Shown: positions 1 through 6,948 of the stretch, one piece after another
How the letters are laid out: each line of letters starts with the position of its first letter
Position numbering within the stretch: position 1 is the first letter of the stretch
Origin: Bacteroidota bacterium
Lineage (GTDB): Bacteria > Bacteroidota > Ignavibacteria > SZUA-365
Direction: 5' to 3'
Assembly: GCA_018224345.1 (NCBI GenBank)
Contig: JAGTUW010000315.1
Location: forward strand, 1 to 13,774
Length of the DNA: 13,774 bases
The notes under the pieces: generated by a model
The model's database searches: none
The model's input: only the letters and a program-made list of their open reading frames with translations
What the model was told of the DNA's origin: nothing
Translations under genes and position numbers: made by a program

Positions 1-116
1 CTGGCGATATGCGGGTTCATCGCCTCTTCCATGGGATGGGCCTTGTAATTATTGATCCATTCCGTTTGCGAAAAAGTTGTCTGTGTGGGGGCGGTCATGA
101 GAAGTATAACAAGCAT
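1..116 (-). CDS. 5' part of a probable exported protein, truncated by the window edge
   Basis: This minus-strand frame is open from the window edge back through the octamer repeat. Its first ATG (116-114) begins MLVILLMTAPTQTTFSQ, a hydrophobic stretch ending in a plausible signal-peptidase site (FSQ, then TEWINNYKAHP). The mature part seen is about 20 residues, too short to assign a family. No Shine-Dalgarno precedes this ATG, and the stretch lacks the usual N-terminal positive charges. Upstream in the same frame, with no stop, are the residues AFRHTTCFTV. This suggests that the true N-terminus lies further upstream and that the frame is interrupted at the 8-bp repeat (194-229). A start with a good Shine-Dalgarno exists at 264, but in another frame. 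It could be a phase-variable gene in its off state, a gene broken by a frameshift, or a gene that starts at 116. That something is encoded here is fairly likely; the identity is unknown. Confidence 0.5.
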   Translation of the reverse strand, partial: MLVILLMTAPTQTTFSQTEWINNYKAHPMEEAMNPHIA

Positions 117-174
117 GACCGTGAAGCAGGTGGTGTGCCGGAAGGCGGTCGTGAGGTGCGATCGGTGACGACGG

Positions 175-264
175 TCACCGGGGAACGGAGAAGGTACTGC
201 TGTACTGCTGTACTGCTGTACTGCTGTACCTCATCCTTTTCAGTTGAGTCGCGATGCTTTTCAT
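175..264 (-). CDS. 29-codon ORF with good Shine-Dalgarno, containing the octamer repeat (out-of-frame 5' end of the preceding gene?)
   Basis: ATG at 264-262 is preceded by AGGAG (275-271 on the minus strand) at 6 nt spacing, one of the best ribosome sites in the window. The product begins MKSIATQLKRMR, a basic N-terminus suited to a signal peptide. It then runs through the repeat as Tyr/Ser/Gln-rich residues (YSSTAVQQYSST) and stops at TGA 177-175. The downstream signal-peptide-like frame (ATG at 116) is two frame steps away. Gaining one 8-nt unit, or losing two, would join the two frames with no intervening stop. I therefore read this as the interrupted 5' end of the left-edge gene rather than an independent peptide. 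A leader peptide is the alternative. Confidence 0.4.
   Translation of the reverse strand: MKSIATQLKRMRYSSTAVQQYSSTFSVPR
194..229. repeat. 4.5 tandem copies of an 8-bp unit (GTACTGCT)
   Basis: Four exact copies of GTACTGCT lie at 194-201, 202-209, 210-217 and 218-225, followed by a half copy GTAC (226-229). On the minus strand the unit reads AGCAGTAC and falls within the first 25 codons after the start at 264. Eight is not a multiple of three, so each gain or loss of a unit changes the reading frame. Perfect short tandem repeats just inside a start codon are the standard substrate for slipped-strand frame switching in contingency loci. Confidence 0.9.
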
Positions 265-270
265 AGCATT

Positions 271-307
271 CTCCTGTGAAATTAATAAAATTGAGTGTAA
301 CTGCAAA
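271..307 (-). promoter_or_regulatory. Candidate Bacteroidota-type promoter and Shine-Dalgarno for the minus-strand gene
   Basis: On the minus strand, TTTG (307-304) is followed after exactly 19 nt by TAATTTCA (284-277). This resembles the Bacteroidota housekeeping consensus TTTG-N19-TAnnTTTG, with the last two positions mismatched. The AGGAG ribosome site (275-271) follows immediately, so the predicted untranslated leader would be only about 10-15 nt. The spacing is good, but the match is partial and the short leader is a weakness. Confidence 0.25.
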
Positions 308-467
308 TCCCACCAGTGGCGGTCAGTGCTTTTTCTCTTTCGTTTTTCGGTCAGGGTTGGCGTTGTCTTCGGTACGGACACCAGAGGAGGGCACAAGGCC
401 ATCGGTCGGAAAACAGTCCTGCCGGAGGGATGTTTTGCAAGTGAATGAAATATAGTTGAATATCAAT

Positions 468-503
468 CATATGCAATAGTATCGTACGATTATTTCTTAT
501 ATG
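468..503. promoter_or_regulatory. AT-rich 36-bp imperfect palindrome, possible operator
   Basis: The two 18-nt halves (468-485 and 486-503) are reverse complements at 12 of 18 positions. They are centred on the perfect 10-bp palindrome ATCGTACGAT (481-490), with CATAT / ATATG at the outer ends. It lies between the divergent left-edge gene and the pab cluster, a usual position for a dimeric regulator site. No regulator gene is in the window and I do not recognise the site. Confidence 0.3.
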
Positions 504-539
504 CGACATGCGTCCTCCTAATTAGCCCCTTTAACCAAA

Positions 540-713
540 GAAAAACCCGCGGTATTTAACTTTTTTACACCAAGACACGAAGCACACCAAGACACAATGG
601 CTTTTCGAAACGCTTATTACGAAATAAGGAGCGCCTCGAAAACCTTTTTGTGTCTTTGTGAACTTCGTGCCTTTGTGTCCTGAAGTTGATACCGAGAAAT
701 CCACGGTTTTTTC
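540..713. repeat. 174-bp palindromic element with terminal inverted repeats (MITE- or REP-like)
   Basis: The outer arms GAAAAACCCGCGGTATTT (540-557) and AAATCCACGGTTTTTTC (697-713) are inverted repeats with about 15 matches and one gap. Inside them, roughly 567-606 and 638-680 pair again over about 40 nt; the right arm carries TTTGTGTCTTTGTG and CTTCGTGCC, and the left arm the complementary CACGAAG / AAGACACAA type. The remaining loop (611-633) can also fold (CGCTTATT with AATAAGGAGCG). The left arm contains a 12-nt direct repeat, ACACCAAGACAC, at 567 and 584. Sequences of the type CAAAGACACGAAGGCACAAAG are, as I recall, dispersed in many Bacteroidota and other environmental genomes. No clear target-site duplication flanks it. 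An N-terminal extension of pabA upstream to 658 would be read from this element and is not real coding. Confidence 0.65.
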
Positions 714-765
714 CTGCCGCCCCACCCCCCGTTGCATTTCCCCGATCAGTCGCTATTTTACCCGC

Positions 766-1470
766 ATGCGTTTACTGATCATCGACAACTTTGACTCCTT
801 TACCTATAACCTGGTGCAACTGTTTGCGGCGCTGGATGTGGAAGTCATTGTGCGGCGGAATACGGAGGATATCGGAACGTTGCGCCCGCTACAGCCGGAT
901 GCACTGTGTATTTCTCCCGGACCCGGCACGCCGCGCGACGCAGGAGTGAGCGCTGCGGCGCTGGCGCATTGGCAGGATACAATACCTGTCCTGGGGGTCT
1001 GCCTTGGGATGCAGGTGATGAATGAGTTCTTCGGAGGTCGCACCGTACATGCTCCGGCACCGGTACATGGCAAGGCACATGCGATACGCCATGACGGAGA
1101 GGGCCTGTTCGCGGACGTCCCTTCTCCCTTCACCGCCGCACGCTACCACTCCCTGGCGGTTCAACCCGCTCCCGCTCCGCTGCTCGCCTGCGCATACAGC
1201 ACGGACGGCGCCATCATGGCGCTCCGTCATGCCACACTGCCGCTGCACGGCGTGCAATTTCACCCGGAATCCTTTCTCACCGGGTATGGCGAACGCATGG
1301 CCGGGAATTTTCTCGCTCTCGTTCCCGGGCCGCCGGCCACGAGCGCGACCGGCGCAGCGCAGCCGCACAGGAGTGATTTCCCCGCATCCGATGACAGAGA
1401 AGATGAAACCGGTGACACGGGAAGAACGACGAAGCAGCAAACGCCGGGGTTGAACGGAGCAGAAGCATGA
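766..1470 (+). CDS. pabA: Aminodeoxychorismate synthase glutaminase subunit (class I glutamine amidotransferase)
   Basis: It hydrolyses glutamine and passes ammonia to the PabB partner for 4-amino-4-deoxychorismate synthesis in the cytoplasm. The 234-residue protein opens MRLLIIDNFDSFTYNLVQ, the TrpG/PabA signature, followed by the oxyanion-region motif SPGPGTP (50-56), the nucleophile Cys79 in GVCLGMQ, and the His166/Glu168 pair in GVQFHPESF. The usual His after GVCLG is Met here. The start at 766 is chosen because family homology begins exactly there; the frame is open further upstream but runs into the repeat element. After about residue 188 there is a hydrophilic, low-complexity tail of about 45 residues not typical of the family. 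The stop overlaps the pabB start (ATGA), implying translational coupling. TrpG is the main alternative; the pabB and pabC neighbours favour PabA, although such subunits can serve both pathways. Confidence 0.9.
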   Translation: MRLLIIDNFDSFTYNLVQLFAALDVEVIVRRNTEDIGTLRPLQPDALCISPGPGTPRDAGVSAAALAHWQDTIPVLGVCLGMQVMNEFFGGRTVHAPAPVHGKAHAIRHDGEGLFADVPSPFTAARYHSLAVQPAPAPLLACAYSTDGAIMALRHATLPLHGVQFHPESFLTGYGERMAGNFLALVPGPPATSATGAAQPHRSDFPASDDREDETGDTGRTTKQQTPGLNGAEA

Positions 1471-3029
1471 GCCTTGCTCCCCCCCCGCGAATCCCCAAAC
1501 TGCCCCGGCTCACCTTCCGCCTGCTTCCTCCGGACGAAGGCACACCGACCGGTGAGGAAACTGCGCAACTCGTTCCGGAATCAGAGGCCGACTTTGCGCG
1601 GAGAGTGCATGCACTGGCCGGGAGCACGCAGCACGTCATCCTGCTCAGCGGTGGAGACCACCCCTGCAGCCGGCACTCCATTGCCGCACTCGCCCCGGCC
1701 CTGATACTCGAAGCCAGAGACCGGTGCTGTCTGCTGCGCAGTGACCGTGGGGAGCGAGAGTTCGATGCAAACCCCTTCGACCTGCTCGACCAATTGCTCG
1801 AGAGTTGGTGGACAGATGAAACCGGCGCACCCCTGCCTCTGATCGCGGGATATGTGGCCTACGAAGCGGGACGCATGTTCGAAGCGTTGCCCACAGAGAC
1901 GGAGGATATTCTGGGTTTACCGGATCTCTGGTTCTGTTTTCCCACCCGCATATTCGTTCACACAAAGGAATCAGGGCTGTCGCGGGAATGCTGTGTGGAA
2001 TGGTCGGATGAAAACGGTGTTCTACCAGCACTGCCGCCATCACATATTCCGGCAGCACAGAACGGAACAGTGGAAGACGAGCGACTCCGATCGCAGCACC
2101 CCGGTGAGAAAGCGGCAGCCACGGAGCACAGCGGAACTGCGGGGTATCCCCACAGTAATTTCGATCGTTCTGCATACGTTGCAATGGTTGAGCGCATACG
2201 ACAATATATCTATGAGGGAGATGTGTATCAGGTGAATCTCTCACAGCGTTTTCGATTTCCTTCACCTGAGTCCCCCTTTGCCTTCTGGCTCGATCTGTTC
2301 GCCGAAAACCCTGCTCCTTTTTACGCCTGGATGGAAGCAGGCGACCATCAGGTGCTGTCTACTTCCATGGAGCGTTTCTTTCTGCTTGACGGCGAGCATA
2401 TTGAAACCAGGCCGATCAAGGGGACACGTCCACGCGGGGCTGATGAAGCCGAGGCCCGGCGTCTTGCCGGGGAGTTGCAGCAGAGCGACAAGGATGATGC
2501 GGAACTCTCGATGATTGTCGATCTCGAACGCAATGATCTCGGGAAAATCTGTGCGCCGGGAAGTGTGCGGGTCGCAGCGCATAAAATCATCGAACGGTAT
2601 GCGAATGTACAACATCTCGTCTCCGTCGTCGAAGGCCGTCTCCTTCCCGGTATCGGCATCGGTGAAATATTCCGTGCCCTGTTTCCCGGCGGGTCGATCA
2701 CCGGATGTCCGAAAATCCGGGCAATGGAAATCATCGACGAATGCGAACGGGAAACACGGCATGTCTATACCGGCGCAATCGGTTATATTGCGGCAAGCGG
2801 CAGGGCGGATTTCAACATCGCCATACGCAGCGCCATTCTGCGCGATGGTGTTTGTCACCTCTCTGTCGGCGGTGGCATTGTATATGATTCCGATCCGCAC
2901 GATGAGTATGTTGAAACTCTGCAGAAGGGGCAGACCTTCTTCCGTTCCGCGGGTTTCGCAGGTGAAGCCGGTCGATCCGGCACAGCGGGCTCCCGGGAAA
3001 CAGAACACAGTGACGATGCATTTCCCTGA
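1467..3029 (+). CDS. pabB: Aminodeoxychorismate synthase component I
   Basis: This enzyme converts chorismate plus ammonia from PabA into 4-amino-4-deoxychorismate. The 520-residue protein has a divergent N-terminal half, a hydrophilic linker at about 190-232, and a chorismate-binding C-terminal domain from about 233. Signature stretches are YEGDVYQVNLSQRF (249-262), ETRPIKGTRPRG (313-324), MIVDLERNDLG (349-359), FPGGSITGCPK (406-416) and VGGGIVYDSDPHDEY (467-481). Lys318 in PIKGT is the residue that distinguishes PabB from anthranilate synthase (TrpE, PIAGT), so the pathway assignment rests on a visible residue. The start overlaps the pabA stop. Codons 4-7 contain a run of eight C (1479-1486) encoding Pro-Pro-Pro, a potential slippage site. 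The last 25 or so residues are a polar tail. Length is close to other free-standing PabB proteins, somewhat long at the linker. Confidence 0.93.
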   Translation: MSLAPPPRIPKLPRLTFRLLPPDEGTPTGEETAQLVPESEADFARRVHALAGSTQHVILLSGGDHPCSRHSIAALAPALILEARDRCCLLRSDRGEREFDANPFDLLDQLLESWWTDETGAPLPLIAGYVAYEAGRMFEALPTETEDILGLPDLWFCFPTRIFVHTKESGLSRECCVEWSDENGVLPALPPSHIPAAQNGTVEDERLRSQHPGEKAAATEHSGTAGYPHSNFDRSAYVAMVERIRQYIYEGDVYQVNLSQRFRFPSPESPFAFWLDLFAENPAPFYAWMEAGDHQVLSTSMERFFLLDGEHIETRPIKGTRPRGADEAEARRLAGELQQSDKDDAELSMIVDLERNDLGKICAPGSVRVAAHKIIERYANVQHLVSVVEGRLLPGIGIGEIFRALFPGGSITGCPKIRAMEIIDECERETRHVYTGAIGYIAASGRADFNIAIRSAILRDGVCHLSVGGGIVYDSDPHDEYVETLQKGQTFFRSAGFAGEAGRSGTAGSRETEHSDDAFP

Positions 3030-3043
3030 ACCAGGAGAGTGGA

Positions 3044-3880
3044 ATGAGCGGCAACTCAACTGCGGTACAACCGCGTGTTTTTCTCAATGACAGCTTCGTC
3101 CCTGCAGCCGAGGCGCAGGTTTCCGCCTTCGACGCGGGCTTCATCTTCGGTGCGGGTGTGTTCGAGACGATTCGCGGGAAGAACGGAGAACCCGCGTATT
3201 TCGATCGGCACTACGCGCGGCTGCAGCATTCCTGTGCGCAACTGGGTATTGTGCTGAAGCCGACGGAAGCGGAACTCTTCGATACGATCTGCGAACTGCT
3301 CGCAATCAATGATCTCGGCGGTATGGAAGCGCGGATCAAGCTGGTGGCGACACCGGGAGACACGAATATGCATCGCTCCCACCGTGCGGGCACACTCCTT
3401 ATCAGCGCCATCCCGTATATACGACCGAGTCCGCGCATCCCATGGAAACTCCTTCTGCGGGACGACGTATTCGCCTCCCCGATTTCCGGACACAAGAGCA
3501 CCAGCTATCTCGGCTACCGCATGGCGCTTCGGGAGGCGCATGATAGTGGATATGACGATGTGATACTCCTCGACCGGCACGGCAACATCGCCGAGACAGC
3601 GGTCGCCTCGCTTTTCCTTTTCCGGGAGGGGCGGATGATTCTCCCCGTTTCTGATGATGCTCTTCCGGGAACCGCCCGCTCCGTGATCGCTGACATCGCA
3701 CGTGCCCGCGGCATCGACGTGCGGGAGATGACGGTCTCGAAACATGACGTGTTGAACCGCACGTCGGTCTGCATCTGCAATGCGTTGATCGGTCCGTTCC
3801 CCATCGGCCGTATCAACGAGCAGGAGCTGCCACCTTTTGACGGAGCGATGCTGCGTGCACTGAGAGACGCCTGGATGTAG
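3044..3880 (+). CDS. pabC: Aminodeoxychorismate lyase (class IV PLP-dependent)
   Basis: It removes pyruvate from 4-amino-4-deoxychorismate to release p-aminobenzoate, completing the three-gene module. The 278-residue fold-type IV protein shows the N-terminal pattern VFLNDSFVPAAEAQVSAFD, then GFIFGAGVFETIRG (32-45), the likely PLP Schiff-base Lys151 in SGHKSTSYLGY, the NIAETAVASLF segment (181-191) with the conserved Glu, and GTAR (209-212). AGGAG (3033-3037) sits 6 nt before the ATG, which fixes the start 14 nt after pabB. Class IV includes branched-chain and D-amino-acid aminotransferases that look alike; position directly behind pabA-pabB is the reason for choosing the lyase. The class IV assignment is near certain, the exact reaction somewhat less. 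Confidence 0.85.
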   Translation: MSGNSTAVQPRVFLNDSFVPAAEAQVSAFDAGFIFGAGVFETIRGKNGEPAYFDRHYARLQHSCAQLGIVLKPTEAELFDTICELLAINDLGGMEARIKLVATPGDTNMHRSHRAGTLLISAIPYIRPSPRIPWKLLLRDDVFASPISGHKSTSYLGYRMALREAHDSGYDDVILLDRHGNIAETAVASLFLFREGRMILPVSDDALPGTARSVIADIARARGIDVREMTVSKHDVLNRTSVCICNALIGPFPIGRINEQELPPFDGAMLRALRDAWM

Positions 3881-3993
3881 GCAAGGCCGCACTTCCATAT
3901 TCCGCGGCGATCATCGCGACCGACATGAATGCGATGCCGAAGCCGGTGATCAGGGAGGATGCAGCGCGGGCTGCCGAAGAATTTTTTCACAGG

Positions 3994-4025
3994 TTTGTAA
4001 CATACGATGAACAGGGCTATATTCG
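3994..4025 (+). promoter_or_regulatory. Candidate Bacteroidota-type promoter for the nuo operon
   Basis: TTTG (3994-3997), then 20 nt, then TATATTCG (4018-4025), matches TTTG-N19-TAnnTTTG at all but one fixed position. It lies in the 185-nt gap between pabC and the preferred nuoJ start, so transcription would begin near 4030 and give a leader of about 35 nt carrying GGAG. If real, this separates the nuo transcript from the pab genes and excludes the upstream nuoJ start codons. It depends on the organism using the Bacteroidota sigma factor. Confidence 0.35.
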
Positions 4026-4065
4026 TATGATTACGAGCTGCTATCCATCTCATATCGGAGAAATC

Positions 4066-4587
4066 TTGTCATCCGAATTGATCGTTTTCATTGTACTGGC
4101 AGCGGTAGCCGCGATATCGGGATTCCTGATGATCACCCGGACCAATCCCGTCAACAGCGCTCTGTTCCTGATCCTCAATTTCATTGCTCTTGCCGGTCTG
4201 TATCTGACGTTGAACGCACAGTTCGTCGCAATCATACAGATCCTCGTCTACGCAGGCGCCATCATGGTGCTGGTACTCTTCGTCATTATGCTGTTGAATC
4301 TGCAGGATGAAGCGCCATTGCGCGAGACCATCAGCAAGAGTCACTATGCTTCGCTGCTCTTCTCCCTGCTGGCGCTGGCCTTGATTGTCCAGGTCATCGG
4401 TTGGAAAAGCGGTGCCGCGTTGGACACTATGAGGGAGCAATCTCCTCTCGCCGTGCAGATCGGTACCGTCGAGCATATCGGCAACACTCTGTTTACCCAG
4501 TACGTTTTTCCATTCGAACTCACGTCCATACTGCTGCTTGCCGCCATGATAGGCGCAGTCGTGTTGGCAAAAAAGCGTTTTCCCTGA
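4066..4587 (+). CDS. nuoJ: NADH-quinone oxidoreductase subunit J
   Basis: This is a small membrane-arm subunit of complex I (Nqo10/ND6), close to the quinone-proton coupling region. From the preferred start the protein is 173 residues, the usual size, with about five membrane helices. The family signature is clear: TRTNPVNSALFLILNFIALAG, with NAQFVAIIQILVYAGAIMVL after it, the tract around the pi-bulge helix. The start is uncertain. The frame is open from ATG 3925, with another ATG at 4027, but the extra residues are hydrophilic and unlike NuoJ. TTG 4066 has GGAG (4057-4060) 5 nt upstream and lies just before the first membrane helix (SSELIVFIVLAAVAA), so I chose it. It is the first gene of the nuoJ-N block; nuoA-I are absent here. 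nuoK follows after 26 nt. Family certain, start about 65 percent. Confidence 0.93.
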   Translation: MSSELIVFIVLAAVAAISGFLMITRTNPVNSALFLILNFIALAGLYLTLNAQFVAIIQILVYAGAIMVLVLFVIMLLNLQDEAPLRETISKSHYASLLFSLLALALIVQVIGWKSGAALDTMREQSPLAVQIGTVEHIGNTLFTQYVFPFELTSILLLAAMIGAVVLAKKRFP

Positions 4588-4613
4588 TCTGACGAAATTA
4601 TACGGCATCACAC

Positions 4614-4916
4614 ATGATTCCAGTCCATTACTATCTCATACTCAGTGCCGTGATGTTCATCACCGGAGTGGTGGGCGTCCTGACCCGGCGCAATGCAATC
4701 ATTATTTTCATGTGCATCGAATTAATGCTCAATTCGGTGAACCTGACCTTCGTGGCATTCTCTTCGTATCTCGGTAACGAAGCCGGCCAGATGTTCGTGT
4801 TCTTCGTCATGGCCGTCGCCGCGGCGGAAGCCGCCGTCGGACTGGCAATCGTGTTGGCGCTGTTCCGCAACAAGCAAACGGTAAATATCAACGAAGTGAA
4901 CATTCTCAAGTGGTAA
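4614..4916 (+). CDS. nuoK: NADH-quinone oxidoreductase subunit K
   Basis: This 100-residue subunit (Nqo11/ND4L) has three transmembrane helices and forms part of the E-channel linking quinone chemistry to the antiporter-like subunits. Glu36 in the tract FMCIELMLNSVNL and Glu72 in AVAAAEAAVGLAI align with the two membrane glutamates known to be essential in E. coli NuoK; both are present. Length is exactly typical. The ATG has no obvious Shine-Dalgarno, so translation may depend on coupling to nuoJ. It is followed by an 86-nt spacer with a GC-rich hairpin before nuoL. Confidence 0.97.
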   Translation: MIPVHYYLILSAVMFITGVVGVLTRRNAIIIFMCIELMLNSVNLTFVAFSSYLGNEAGQMFVFFVMAVAAAEAAVGLAIVLALFRNKQTVNINEVNILKW

Positions 4917-4928
4917 CGGACCGGTCGT

Positions 4929-4954
4929 GGCATTGCCCGCGCGCGCGCAGTGCC
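4929..4954 (+). other. GC-rich hairpin between nuoK and nuoL
   Basis: GGCATTGC (4929-4936) pairs with GCAGTGCC (4947-4954) in an 8-bp stem with one G-U pair. The loop is the alternating CCGCGCGCGC. No U-tract follows, so it is not a classical terminator. It sits in the longest gap inside the nuo block and could be an mRNA processing or stability element setting subunit stoichiometry. The alternating GC tract could also adopt Z-DNA. The structure is plain; the role is unknown. Confidence 0.45.
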
Positions 4955-5002
4955 TGCCGTTTCAATACATCCGAATCAGCCTTTTAACGTCCCTCAGGAT
5001 CC

Positions 5003-6940
<1,938 letters not shown>

Positions 6941-6948
6941 CAGAAGCG

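Larger units (their letters stand above)
265..765. other. Intergenic region of about 500 bp between the divergent left-edge gene and pabA
   Basis: I see no convincing gene here. Open frames in it are short and have no ribosome site or recognisable product. It contains the candidate promoter of the left-edge gene, an AT-rich stretch (about 448-535) with an imperfect palindrome at 468-503, and the palindromic element at 540-713. The 52 nt between that element and the pabA ATG carry no strong Shine-Dalgarno and no clear promoter. Confidence 0.7.

Noticed and set aside
194..229. CRISPR array or iteron cluster
   Set aside because: The units are 8 bp and directly abutting without spacers, and no cas or replication gene is near.
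254..448. 64-codon plus-strand ORF in the left intergenic region
   Set aside because: No ribosome site, no recognisable composition, and it runs antisense through the start of the better-supported minus-strand gene.
732..759. TTGCAT-N16-TATTTT as a sigma70 promoter for pabA
   Set aside because: Matches are poor, and transcription would begin at the start codon itself.
658..765. N-terminal extension of pabA from ATG 658 (36 more residues)
   Set aside because: The extra residues are read from the right arm of the palindromic element, and the TrpG/PabA signature begins exactly at ATG 766.
2262..3898. Long antisense open frames (265 and 280 codons) opposite pabB and pabC
   Set aside because: They mirror well-supported genes in GC-rich DNA and show no family motifs; they are codon-bias shadows.
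3885..3985. Minus-strand hydrophobic reading (LITGFGIAFMSVAMIAA) in the pabC-nuoJ gap, as a remnant membrane protein
   Set aside because: It is short, bounded by a stop, has no start with ribosome site, and continues only into the antisense of pabC. Chance is more likely.
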